This document shows positions 1 through 6,528 of a stretch of 9,816 nt of DNA, in pieces. Each line of letters starts with the position of its first letter. The first letter of the stretch is position 1. The notes below the pieces were generated by a model, which saw only the letters and a list, made by a program, of their open reading frames with translations, had not been told where the DNA came from and made no database searches. Made by a program: the position numbers and the translations under genes. This stretch comes from Bdellovibrionaceae bacterium UBA2466 (GTDB lineage: Bacteria > Bdellovibrionota > FAC87 > UBA2466): positions 393 through 10,208 of the forward strand of contig DDPO01000134.1 in NCBI GenBank assembly GCA_002342225.1, given 5' to 3'.

Positions 1-947
1 TCTACAGAATCAAAAACCAATGAAAGTTTATCTGCCTCTGGACCTAGAGCCACATTACAAAAGTCTAATAATTTTTGCATCCGAGGACTGCAAAGAATTT
101 TTCTTAGTTGAGACATTTTGAGTTCTTTTCCAGCAATTTCAGAAGCCATGATTTGAGTGATTAAGTCCTGATGAATAAGCCCACTCGCAACTAACTGAGA
201 TGGGTTTTCAAAGCTGGGCTTGGGATTTCTCTCCGTGGATTTTTTTAAGTCACTGACTGTAAATTTCAGGGCTCCATTTTCACCAGTTTGAGTAGATAGC
301 TCAGACGAAAAGGGAATTTTTTCTTTATCTGCAAATGCCGGGGCTAATACTTTTAAAGTTGAGTCGATGAAATCTTTTGCTGCTCCCGTTCCTCTTTGTA
401 CCTCATTTTGAACTTCCTGAGTTAACTCTTGTCGTTCTCTTGGAAGTTCAGAAGCTACTTCAGTTTTTGCTTGTTGCTGTGCTTTCCGATTCACAACACC
501 GTTTAAAAGACCAAAGCTATTGGAAGTTGAAATATCTTGGGGCTGAATGTTCACGGTTCCGCTAAATTTCCCCATCTCAAGTCCCTTTTCTCCGAGCGTC
601 ATCTCCTGTGAAAAATTTGCATTAACTTTCGCCGCAACAGTTACATTCACAGTATTTCGACGTCCAATTTGCCTTTTGGTTTGGCTGACTGAGGAACCAT
701 CAAGTTCGAGGTCTAAAAAAAACTTCCCCCCACCCGAAGCATTGCCAATTCGGGGAGTTACAGTGAACTGAATATCGGGGTCGACCACTCGCCCTCGCTT
801 TGTAAAAGGGTCGGTCTTAGTACTTTGAAATTGAAATTGCTTGAGGAATTTTTCGCTAACAGTGAACTCCCCCACTTCACAAAAAGACCAGCTGCCGTGC
901 AGCAAAACAAAAAGCGTTAAATAACGCTGAAGACTTCTTGAATTCAT
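1..947 (-). CDS. Exported protein of unknown function (partial, C-terminus beyond window)
   Basis: Reading the minus strand from the ATG at 947-945 gives an open frame of 315 codons with no stop before the window edge, so the C-terminus is missing. An AGGA lies just upstream of the ATG as ribosome-binding site. Residues 1-23 look like a signal peptide (basic MNSRSLQR, hydrophobic YLTLFVLLHGSW, then SFC). There is no proper lipobox, so a soluble periplasmic or surface protein is more likely than a lipoprotein. Residues 55-140 alternate polar and hydrophobic residues as in beta strands. Residues 153-205 are Gln/Glu/Lys-rich and probably helical. C286 and C297 could form a disulfide. The strand-helix-strand plan is loosely compatible with a lipid-binding BPI-like fold, but that is only a guess; I do not recognise the family. 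The gene is divergent from the redoxin operon that starts at 1137. Confidence 0.85.
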   Translation of the reverse strand, partial: MNSRSLQRYLTLFVLLHGSWSFCEVGEFTVSEKFLKQFQFQSTKTDPFTKRGRVVDPDIQFTVTPRIGNASGGGKFFLDLELDGSSVSQTKRQIGRRNTVNVTVAAKVNANFSQEMTLGEKGLEMGKFSGTVNIQPQDISTSNSFGLLNGVVNRKAQQQAKTEVASELPRERQELTQEVQNEVQRGTGAAKDFIDSTLKVLAPAFADKEKIPFSSELSTQTGENGALKFTVSDLKKSTERNPKPSFENPSQLVASGLIHQDLITQIMASEIAGKELKMSQLRKILCSPRMQKLLDFCNVALGPEADKLSLVFDSV

Positions 948-1136
948 GTTCTAGGTCCTTTCGATAATGCTCTAAGGGTGCAAAAGCTGCGCCCGTCTTG
1001 TGTAAAGCTAAAAATCAAAGAGCGGTTCGTATTCAAAAAGGGTTCGATGTATAAGTTCCATTCGAGTCAATCTGAAGCCAGCCAGAAAAAACGACTGGCA
1101 CCTTCACGACATATGAGCTAAAACCAAGGAAAATTA

Positions 1137-1691
1137 TTGGATACAACCATGAAGACACAAGCCTTCGTATTTATTGCGTTATTTTCGTTTTCTGCTTTTT
1201 CCTGCTCTACTAAAAGCTTAAATGGAATTGATCTCAGAACTGGAAAACACTTCGAATCAGAAAAAAACTCAGCCCAAAGAGGAAGAGTAGTTGTTTTCCT
1301 TTCTGCAAAATGCCCTTGCTCCAGGAGTCATGAAAGTTCTTTAAAAGAACTGGCCAATGAGTTCTCCGATTTTTCATTCATTGGAGTTCACTCCAACAAG
1401 GATGAGGACGAAGGTTTATCCTCCATCTACTTCAGGGAACGGGGACTCAATTTTCCGATTATTCAGGACAAAGAATCCCGCATTGCAAATGATTTTGGAG
1501 CCATGAAAACACCCCATGCTTTTATAGTGGGACCCAGCGGAGAGTGCTGGTTCAATGGAGGAGTTGATGACACTAAAGACGCTTCAAAGGCAAAACAGTT
1601 TTATCTAAAACAAGCACTTCTTGATCTGAGATCAGGAAAAGAGCCTGAACAGAAGACCACTCGAACTTTGGGTTGCACTATCATGCGCTAA
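1137..1691 (+). CDS. Redoxin (thioredoxin-fold) lipoprotein-like exported protein
   Basis: Probable envelope thiol-disulfide or peroxiredoxin-like protein of 184 residues. The TTG start at 1137 sits 6 bases after AAGGA (1126-1130). An in-frame ATG at 1149 has an 18-base gap to that site, so TTG is preferred; either start leaves the signal sequence intact. The export signal ends in SAFSC (C23), a weak lipobox, so lipid attachment is plausible but not certain. The thioredoxin-fold core has VVVFLSAKCPCSRSH with a CPC motif (C59, C61) at the active-site position, the cis-proline region KTPHAF (P126), then GGVDD. The C-terminus ends TLGCTIMR with C180. This ending (G-C-x-I after an 'alpha-helix plus GK' segment) is known in a redoxin subfamily, in which the terminal Cys may act as resolving or metal-binding residue (inference). 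It is the first gene of an operon with the genes at 1711 and 2168. Confidence 0.85.
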   Translation: MDTTMKTQAFVFIALFSFSAFSCSTKSLNGIDLRTGKHFESEKNSAQRGRVVVFLSAKCPCSRSHESSLKELANEFSDFSFIGVHSNKDEDEGLSSIYFRERGLNFPIIQDKESRIANDFGAMKTPHAFIVGPSGECWFNGGVDDTKDASKAKQFYLKQALLDLRSGKEPEQKTTRTLGCTIMR

Positions 1692-1710
1692 ACACTTAGG
1701 AGAAAACAAC

Positions 1711-2175
1711 ATGAGTCTCAAATTAAAAACAGTTCTAATTGTCATAGGTTTCTTATTGATTACGAGCTGCGGGAAAGAAGCGGAGAGTTCACGATTAAAT
1801 AGATTTCAAAGCCAATTTGCCAGACGCAACCAATCTACGTGCCCACTCAAATTTGCAAGCTCGGGACTTTGCAGTGAAATGAATTGGACAAGTGGACCTT
1901 CGGTAGAAAAAGAGTCCTCGTTTACCATTACATTTTGGAGCGAAAAAGATGGCTCATCAACAGGGCCTTGGGTTGAACCCTCTGCTCAAGTCGGAGCTTT
2001 TATCCGTATGACCTGTTGCGGAAGTGTCTTTTTTCCGAAAGTGACCAAAGTTGAACCAGGAAAATATTCTGTGACGAACGTTAAGTTCACTCCTGGTAAG
2101 TGGGAAGTTTATGTGCAACTTAAATCCGGAGATGTCGTTGAGAAACAATTCCTAACGATTCAACTCGATGATTAG
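1711..2175 (+). CDS. FixH/YtkA-like lipoprotein
   Basis: A 154-residue lipoprotein. Residues 1-20 form a lipoprotein signal peptide with lipobox ITSC (C20), preceded by a TAGGAG ribosome-binding site. Residues 65-152 look like the single beta-sandwich domain of the FixH/YtkA group: a strand with F-x-I-x-F-W, then a loop, then KVTKVEPGKYSVTNVKF, then PGKWEVYVQL, matching the 'G-Y-x-V-x-x-x-F...PG-x-W' pattern of that fold. The usual Met/His-rich loop ahead of this is here MTCCGSVFFP, with adjacent C102 and C103, and two more cysteines occur at 44 and 54. A role in binding a metal or exchanging thiols in the periplasm is inferred from these cysteines and the redoxin neighbour 19 bases upstream. 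Its last codons overlap the next gene by 8 bases, implying translational coupling. Confidence 0.75.
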   Translation: MSLKLKTVLIVIGFLLITSCGKEAESSRLNRFQSQFARRNQSTCPLKFASSGLCSEMNWTSGPSVEKESSFTITFWSEKDGSSTGPWVEPSAQVGAFIRMTCCGSVFFPKVTKVEPGKYSVTNVKFTPGKWEVYVQLKSGDVVEKQFLTIQLDD

Positions 2176-3088
2176 AATTTCATTTCTTGGTTTATTCGCT
2201 CTAATTTTTTCTCAAATTTCAGAAGCTGCGCCCTGTTGTGGAGGCACGGCCAATATCCCCTCCCTTATTTCTGGGGATGACAGTGCTCAATTAACTACTT
2301 CCATTCTTTCATCTCAGGTTATTGCTGAAGCGCCGGTCGGGGGGGGTATCAAATATAGAAAATCGAATGATAATGAGTCAGCTCGAACTATAAAAATAGA
2401 TGCAGCAACTTTATTGTCTGATAGATGGCAAGCTGGCATTTCCCTGCCGATGACACAAAGGTCTCGCAACCGAGGTTCATCAGAGGCCTCTGCAACTGGG
2501 CTCGGAGACATTTCGGTCAACTTAGGTTTTGAAGCATTACCAGATTGGACCTACAGTCCCTGGCGCCCCAAAGGAATTGTTTTTTTAACAACCACTTTTC
2601 CTACGGGTGGTTCAATCTACGACGCCAAAGAATTATTTAGAGTAGACTCCAGAGGCCGAGGTTTTTACTCAATCTCTGCGGGTCTACTGCTCCTAAAAAC
2701 ATGGGGAGCTTGGGACACTTCACTGGTCATGGAAGCTCATCGTCCCCTCTCACGAACAATTAAAAATGAACTAGGAGAGCTGAACTTAAAACCGGGTTGG
2801 GGTACAAGCGGAAATTTTTCATTGGGTGTAAGCCCACTAAACGGAGATTTTCGACTAGGAATCTCGATGGCTCCAAGCTTTGAAGCTCCGGTAGCTACCG
2901 AGGGGCTCGTTTCGGGACAAGGAGAAAAAGTCAATCTCTGGACCGCAGCCACTCAACTTAGTTACATGGCTAATGAAAATCTTTCCATGAGTCTCACTTA
3001 CTCCGATCAGACGCTCATTCGCGCTTCTGATAATACAGCATTAAATAGGTCTGTTGCTTTCCTCATTCAAAAGCGCTGGGAAAGATAA
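2168..3088 (+). CDS. Outer-membrane beta-barrel protein with N-terminal Cys-Cys motif
   Basis: A 306-residue protein with signal peptide 1-20 (cleavage after SEA). The mature chain begins APCCGG, placing C23 and C24 at its N-terminus. The rest is a run of amphipathic strands separated by Gly/Asn/Asp-rich turns: DRWQAGISLPM, then TGLGDISVNLGFE, GIVFLTTTFPTGG, GFYSISAGLLL, WDTSLVMEAHRPLS, GNFSLGVSP, and a final strand ending QKRWER. The 'TGLGD' strand and 'FPTG' turn are typical of the MetA/phenol-degradation-type barrel proteins, so a channel or sensor in the outer membrane is likely. No enzyme motif is visible. The start codon lies inside the end of the upstream lipoprotein gene (8-base overlap), so the product is expected to work with the two upstream lipoproteins. 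The CCGG motif, matching the CCG of its neighbour, hints at a shared metal or thiol ligand. Confidence 0.75.
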   Translation: MIRISFLGLFALIFSQISEAAPCCGGTANIPSLISGDDSAQLTTSILSSQVIAEAPVGGGIKYRKSNDNESARTIKIDAATLLSDRWQAGISLPMTQRSRNRGSSEASATGLGDISVNLGFEALPDWTYSPWRPKGIVFLTTTFPTGGSIYDAKELFRVDSRGRGFYSISAGLLLLKTWGAWDTSLVMEAHRPLSRTIKNELGELNLKPGWGTSGNFSLGVSPLNGDFRLGISMAPSFEAPVATEGLVSGQGEKVNLWTAATQLSYMANENLSMSLTYSDQTLIRASDNTALNRSVAFLIQKRWER

Positions 3089-3164
3089 TTTCGATTCATT
3101 CTCTGCTTGGGCCCCTCAAACGAAATCACTTGATCCCCATTCCACAAACGAGTAAACCCACCGA

Positions 3165-3731
3165 ATGAAGAAGTTTTTGATATTTTCTTGGTTCGTTACG
3201 CTACTTATCACAACACAAACCTTTGCTTCTGTTGCATCGGTTTTTGAAAAAAATTATTATGATTCTTATCGAGAAGGAAAATGTGGACTAAATGTTCTTA
3301 ACTTTTTTGAAAGACTAGAATCAAAGGGAGAAGACGTTCGGAGTTTAAGCTTAGTTTATCTTGTTAACAAAGGGACAACTGTATTTGGAATGGTGAATGC
3401 CGAAAAAGCAAGAACTACGCTTCACGGAAAGTTAACAACCGAAGAAAAAAATTGGTATCACCATCAATTTGCTATCGATATAAATGGCACAGTCTACGAC
3501 TTTGACTACTTGAATTATCCTCGCCCGCTGTCGCTTAACAAATATGTTGAAGACATGTACCTCAACGAGAATGAGTGTTTAACTCCCAAAGCTGCCGAGT
3601 TTTGCGCTGGCAGAAACAATAAACTCAGAGATTACTATGTAAATCTGACCGAGGCTCAAGAAGTATTAGAGGGCAACGGACGAGCTTATTGGTCTGGTTC
3701 GTTGCAACAGCTGCTGGATAAGTACAAGTAA
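3165..3731 (+). CDS. Secreted protein with possible Cys-His-Asp hydrolase/deamidase-like pattern
   Basis: A 188-residue exported protein. Signal peptide 1-21 (MKKFLIFSWF...TFA, then SVAS). The mature part has EGKCGLNVLNFF with C40 at the head of a helix. A strand WYHHQFAIDINGTVYDFDY follows, containing H99/H100 and D112/D114. The order Cys at a helix start, His in a strand and Asp on the next strand is that of papain-like enzymes, including protein-glutaminase and transglutaminase-like families. This is a pattern match by eye only, and C138 and C147 may instead form a disulfide. No good Shine-Dalgarno site precedes the ATG, so translation may be weak. The gene ends one base before the convergent gene on the other strand. 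I cannot name the family. Confidence 0.7.
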   Translation: MKKFLIFSWFVTLLITTQTFASVASVFEKNYYDSYREGKCGLNVLNFFERLESKGEDVRSLSLVYLVNKGTTVFGMVNAEKARTTLHGKLTTEEKNWYHHQFAIDINGTVYDFDYLNYPRPLSLNKYVEDMYLNENECLTPKAAEFCAGRNNKLRDYYVNLTEAQEVLEGNGRAYWSGSLQQLLDKYK

Positions 3732-3732
3732 A

Positions 3733-4251
3733 TTAAAAGGGTCGCGCACTATTAATAGTAAAGGGAGCACTGTATTTGTGTCCGCCCCCGTTAATACTCC
3801 ACTGTGAACCATTGGCAATAACAAAACCTTGAGAACCATCGACCGTAATACTCCCGTAAACCCGTATCGCTTGCGTACTTAATCCAATGCCTGCAGAAGC
3901 CGGAATACCACAAGGGCTGTGCACGGATGTACCGGCTGCCACATCGACTGTTTGTGAACAGGTATGAATTTGAGTTACCGAGGGGGCAGCGCTTTGAATA
4001 TATGCAACATTGTGATTTACAGTGACTCTTTGAAGAACAGTCGAGGGGTTATAAACAATAATGTCCGAGCCCAGAGCGGAAATGTCAGTATTAAGAATAG
4101 AAAAAATAGTCTCCATGGCCCAATAGACGGTGCGATTAAATGACGCCGATTCAGCCCGCAAAAAGCTGGAGTGGCAAACAAAAGTGAAAATGAAAAGTAT
4201 TTGGATAATGCCCTTATTTAAATCAGATGAAAGAGTTTTTTTAAGTTTCAT
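3733..4251 (-). CDS. Small exported protein of unknown function, downstream of oxyR
   Basis: A 172-residue protein with a long signal sequence (basic MKLKKTLSSDLNKG, then hydrophobic IIQILFIFTFVCHSSF, cleavage probably after LRA at residue 33). The mature part is rich in Ser, Thr, Val, Ile and Gly and looks all-beta. C98 and C114 flank a short segment and could form a disulfide. No enzymatic motif is recognised. The start lies only 8 bases after the oxyR stop codon on the same strand, so co-transcription with oxyR is likely. The gene is tail-to-tail with the plus-strand gene ending at 3731, with a single base between the stop codons and no obvious terminator between them. It has no strong Shine-Dalgarno site; the bases before the ATG are GACCTAGAAT. 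Confidence 0.7.
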   Translation of the reverse strand: MKLKKTLSSDLNKGIIQILFIFTFVCHSSFLRAESASFNRTVYWAMETIFSILNTDISALGSDIIVYNPSTVLQRVTVNHNVAYIQSAAPSVTQIHTCSQTVDVAAGTSVHSPCGIPASAGIGLSTQAIRVYGSITVDGSQGFVIANGSQWSINGGGHKYSAPFTINSARPF

Positions 4252-4259
4252 ATTCTAGG

Positions 4260-5162
4260 TCAAATTTTAACATATTTCCGAAAAAGCTCCATCAAAGCTT
4301 TAATGTCACGTTCACGTGAAAAACTTTTTCTGGTTACTAGAATGATTTCTCTCCCAACTTCGGTCTCAAAAGGAATATAGGTGACGAGTCCCTTTAGATT
4401 ATTTTCTTTGGGAACCGCTAGCTCTGGCATCAAAGTATAGCCGACTCCACTTGCAACTAAATGCCGTAAAGTTTCAAGACTGGTCGTTTGAAAAGACTCT
4501 CTCAATATTCCTTTCCCTTTAGGACAAAGTTCTAGCACTTGATCAGACAAACAATGACCATCTGCTAGCAGTACCATTTCACGCGCGTCTATTTCACGAG
4601 TTGAAAGAGTTGCTTTATTTTCAAGTCGGTGACCTTTGGGAACTGCTGCAAAAAACTTTTCGAAATAAAGATGATGTTTAACAAACTTTTCGCTTGAGAA
4701 AGTATCGGCTGCAATCACCGCATCTAGCTCCCCAGAATCAAGCTTGTTTAAAAGACTTTCGGTTAATCCCTCTTCAATAATGAGCTCGCATTTCGGAAAA
4801 GCTTTTCTCAAAGGTAACAAGACCTTTGGCAGAAGATAGGGGCCCACTGTCGCAATAGCTCCCAAACGAAACATTCCAATCAGTGGCTCTTTATTTAGTC
4901 TGGCTTTTTCGATAAGAAGAGAGGCTTCGTCCGCAATCTTTTGAGCTTGTGCCAAAATCTCCCTTCCTTTTTCAGTAACCCTAACACTTCGATTGTCCCG
5001 CTCAAAGATCTCGACCCCAATTCGTTCCTCGAACTTTCGAATTTGAGTGCTCATTGCGGGCTGGGAAACACGGCAAGCTTCAGCCGCTTTTGCAAAGTGC
5101 TGAAACTTGGAAACAGCCAGTAAGTACTCGATATCCCTAAGAGTAATCCAGTTTGAATTCAT
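4260..5162 (-). CDS. oxyR: OxyR, LysR-family peroxide-sensing transcriptional regulator
   Basis: A LysR-type regulator of 300 residues, the usual length. Residues 5-64 hold the winged helix-turn-helix (TLRDIEYLLAVSKFQHFAKA, then CRVSQPAMSTQIRKFEERIG). Residues 92-295 are the substrate-binding-like domain. The diagnostic element is DGHCLSDQVLELC at 201-213: C204 and C213 are nine residues apart, exactly as C199 and C208 of Escherichia coli OxyR, with the same H-C-L-x-D-Q context. These cysteines form the peroxide-induced disulfide in the characterised family, so this protein should be a redox-switched regulator. It is divergent from the rubrerythrin gene, the arrangement expected when a LysR regulator controls its neighbour and itself. 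No clear Shine-Dalgarno precedes the ATG. The unknown gene at 3733-4251 follows after 8 bases. Confidence 0.95.
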   Translation of the reverse strand: MNSNWITLRDIEYLLAVSKFQHFAKAAEACRVSQPAMSTQIRKFEERIGVEIFERDNRSVRVTEKGREILAQAQKIADEASLLIEKARLNKEPLIGMFRLGAIATVGPYLLPKVLLPLRKAFPKCELIIEEGLTESLLNKLDSGELDAVIAADTFSSEKFVKHHLYFEKFFAAVPKGHRLENKATLSTREIDAREMVLLADGHCLSDQVLELCPKGKGILRESFQTTSLETLRHLVASGVGYTLMPELAVPKENNLKGLVTYIPFETEVGREIILVTRKSFSRERDIKALMELFRKYVKI

Positions 5163-5254
5163 AACTTATATTTATCATAACATTAATTTTAATAACTTGG
5201 AAATATCACTCGGAAAAGACCAAGATGGGATCAGAAAGTCACAAAGGAGGACTT
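5163..5254. promoter_or_regulatory. Divergent oxyR / rubrerythrin control region
   Basis: This AT-rich 92-base gap between oxyR and the rubrerythrin gene must hold both promoters. At 5166-5180 there is a TTAT-N7-ATAA inverted repeat, the 4-7-4 spacing and T-N11-A geometry typical of LysR/OxyR half-site pairs, although the bases differ from the classical ATAG-N7-CTAT. I could not find a matching second half-site 22 bases on, so this is a candidate only. No convincing sigma-70 hexamer pair stands out. Confidence 0.35.
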
Positions 5255-5746
5255 ATGAAAACACTGAAAAGCTTTCAAGATTCTAAAACTAAAAAGAACT
5301 TAGAAGCAGCTTTTGCAGGTGAATCGATGGCTAACCGAAAATATCTCTATTTCGCAAGGCTCGCTAGAGAGTTAGGTGATGAGGAGGTTGCAAAAGTATT
5401 TGAAGAAACGGCTCACCAAGAGACAGAGCACGCTTTGTCTCATCTTTCTTTGATTTATCCCAAAGAAGGACTCACAGTAACAAAGCTTCTTGAAATGGCT
5501 ATCGAAGGTGAACGGTATGAACACACAACGATGTACCCCGGCTTTGAAAAACAGGCCTTAAGTGAAGCAAGTGAAGAAGCTGCTAAAGAATTTTCTGAAC
5601 AAGCTAGAGAATCACGTGAGCACGATGAGAGATTCACTAAAGCGCTGGAACTGGCGAGAAAAAGGTTTGCGGCGTTAGCAAAAATCGAAAAAGTTCATGC
5701 CGACCGTTATCAAAGTTTCTTGAATAAAAGGAAGGGGGCTTTATGA
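5255..5746 (+). CDS. Rubrerythrin (diiron, without rubredoxin domain)
   Basis: Cytoplasmic non-haem diiron peroxidase that reduces hydrogen peroxide with electrons from rubredoxin. The start is placed at ATG 5255 because AAAGGAGG ends 4 bases before it. A longer frame opening at the ATG at 5225 lacks a comparable site and only adds ten residues. The 163-residue protein shows the ferritin-like ligands: E23 in AGES, E56-x-x-H59, E86 and E89 in [14 protein letters not shown], and E145-x-x-H148 in IEKVHADRY. Between the last two sets an extra helical stretch (REHDERF...) is present compared with Desulfovibrio-type rubrerythrin, as in a known longer helical subtype. The C-terminal rubredoxin domain of classical rubrerythrin is absent and is supplied by the next gene, which overlaps this one by ATGA. 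Divergence from oxyR suggests peroxide induction. Confidence 0.93.
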   Translation: MKTLKSFQDSKTKKNLEAAFAGESMANRKYLYFARLARELGDEEVAKVFEETAHQETEHALSHLSLIYPKEGLTVTKLLEMAIEGERYEHTTMYPGFEKQALSEASEEAAKEFSEQARESREHDERFTKALELARKRFAALAKIEKVHADRYQSFLNKRKGAL

Positions 5747-5916
5747 ACATTCATTACAGAAAATTTTTATGTGTCGTCTGTGGTTTTATATACGATGAAG
5801 AAAAAGGTGATCCTGAATCTGGAATAGCTCCGGGAACCAAATGGGAAGAGATTCCCGCAGACTGGAGTTGCCCCGAATGCGGTGTTACTAAAAGTGATTT
5901 TGAAGAGCTCAAGTAG
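5743..5916 (+). CDS. Rubredoxin
   Basis: A 57-residue one-electron carrier with a single iron held by four cysteines. Translating from ATG 5743 gives C10-V-V-C13-G near the N-terminus and C43-P-E-C46-G-V-T-K near the C-terminus. Between them lie [17 protein letters not shown]34 and IPADW, all hallmarks of rubredoxin. The start overlaps the rubrerythrin stop in ATGA, and AAGGA with a G-rich stretch lies just upstream, so the two are translationally coupled. It very probably donates electrons to that rubrerythrin, together replacing the two-domain classical enzyme. The electron source for the rubredoxin (a reductase) is not in this window. Its small size makes it easy to miss. Confidence 0.96.
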   Translation: MNIHYRKFLCVVCGFIYDEEKGDPESGIAPGTKWEEIPADWSCPECGVTKSDFEELK

Positions 5917-5951
5917 AGTCGCGCGCCGAGTCGATAAATTAAATTTACAAA

Positions 5952-5966
5952 GCCAGTGAAACTGGC
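5952..5966. other. Perfect short hairpin between rubredoxin and the next gene
   Basis: GCCAGT-GAA-ACTGGC is a perfect 6-bp stem with a 3-base loop, 35 bases after the rubredoxin stop. It is not followed by a clean T-run (ctacggtttcc follows), so it may be a weak terminator, an mRNA-end stabiliser or a leader structure for the gene at 5996. Confidence 0.35.
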
Positions 5967-5995
5967 CTACGGTTTCCTTATTCAAGGAGGAAATC

Positions 5996-6379
5996 ATGAA
6001 ACACTTATTACTAATGATCTTCGCAGTCGCTTTAACAGCACCTGCGATGGCTGACATTCAAGATGAAGCTAGACTTGAGCTGGATCAAATGAACAGTCGA
6101 GGATGGCATCATATTGGATGTGTTAACCAAAGCAATGGAGCGAGAAAGTGCCTCCAGAGAGCCCGACAACAAGGTTACTCTCATTCTAGAGTTCAACAAG
6201 ACTATCTCTGCAACCCCAGAGTGTTTCTAACCTGCTATGGTTGGTCTGGAAGAGGGGAAGACAACCTCAACGAAATGGAATCTGAGCTATCTCGTTCCAC
6301 TTGTGGTGGGTATGTCAAACCAGCGACTTGTAACTCTCACCCACAATGCAAGTGGGTCGGTAGCTGCGTTCCTCGTTAA
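5996..6379 (+). CDS. Small secreted eight-cysteine protein of unknown function
   Basis: A 127-residue exported protein with a clear signal peptide (MKHLLLMIFAVALTAPAMA, cleavage after residue 19) and a strong AAGGAGG ribosome-binding site 5 bases before the ATG. The mature chain of about 108 residues has eight cysteines (42, 52, 72, 80, 103, 112, 118, 124), an even number that fits four disulfides. The last four lie in a compact C-terminal knot, STCGGYVKPATC followed by CKWVGSC. Arg, Gln and Ser are frequent in the middle. No catalytic motif is seen and the family is not recognised; a stable extracellular or periplasmic protein is the safest reading. It stands alone: a hairpin precedes it and a strong terminator follows it by about 20 bases. 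Confidence 0.85.
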   Translation: MKHLLLMIFAVALTAPAMADIQDEARLELDQMNSRGWHHIGCVNQSNGARKCLQRARQQGYSHSRVQQDYLCNPRVFLTCYGWSGRGEDNLNEMESELSRSTCGGYVKPATCNSHPQCKWVGSCVPR

Positions 6380-6397
6380 AAAACTAGATTCATTTTA

Positions 6398-6429
6398 AAA
6401 ACCGGCTGCAGTATGCGGCCGGTTTTTTT
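6398..6429 (+). terminator. Rho-independent terminator after the eight-cysteine protein gene
   Basis: A perfect 9-bp stem, AAAACCGGC (6398-6406) with GCCGGTTTT (6418-6426), with possible extra GC pairs inside the 11-base loop, runs straight into a T-tract (6423-6429). It ends transcription of the gene at 5996-6379. Confidence 0.92.
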
Positions 6430-6450
6430 ATTTTCTAAAAACTTTGGTCG

Positions 6451-6480
6451 TTAACAGTTGTAAAAATTAGATCTCTTAAT
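6451..6480 (+). promoter_or_regulatory. Candidate sigma-70-like promoter for the Cys/His-rich genes
   Basis: TTAACA (6451-6456, five of six matches to TTGACA) and CTTAAT (6475-6480, four of six to TATAAT) are 18 bases apart. A promoter is required here because a strong terminator lies just upstream and the gene at 6529 just downstream. The hexamer match is modest. Confidence 0.3.
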
Positions 6481-6489
6481 GTCCTTGAA

Positions 6490-6512
6490 ACAGTGTTCGT
6501 GCCCACGACTGT
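6490..6512. repeat. Inverted repeat in the leader of the Cys/His-rich gene
   Basis: ACAGT (6490-6494) and ACTGT (6508-6512) are complementary, and inside them CGTG-CC-CACG (6498-6507) forms a second stem, with a 3-base bulge on one side. Position just upstream of the gene at 6529 would suit an operator for a metal-responsive repressor or a leader hairpin. The motif is not one I can assign to a known regulator. Confidence 0.35.
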
Positions 6513-6528
6513 CTGATAATCTAGAAGT

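Noticed and set aside
377..771. Two overlapping plus-strand open frames
   Set aside because: They lie antisense to the 315-codon minus-strand frame, which has a signal peptide and ribosome-binding site; their own translations show no domain or start signal.
1077..1105. GCCAG...CTGGC hairpin upstream of the redoxin operon
   Set aside because: The 5-bp stem has a 9-base loop and no T-run, and could easily arise by chance; not called as terminator or riboswitch.
3092..3132. ATTTCG and CGAAAT flanking the gap after the barrel gene as a terminator
   Set aside because: The stem is only 6 bp with a long loop and no T-run follows.
5225..5254. Upstream ATG for rubrerythrin
   Set aside because: The strong AAAGGAGG lies downstream of it and serves the ATG at 5255, where family members begin.
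5767..6057. Minus-strand open frame of 96 codons
   Set aside because: It is antisense to the certain rubredoxin gene and to the start of the eight-cysteine protein, and has no recognisable features.
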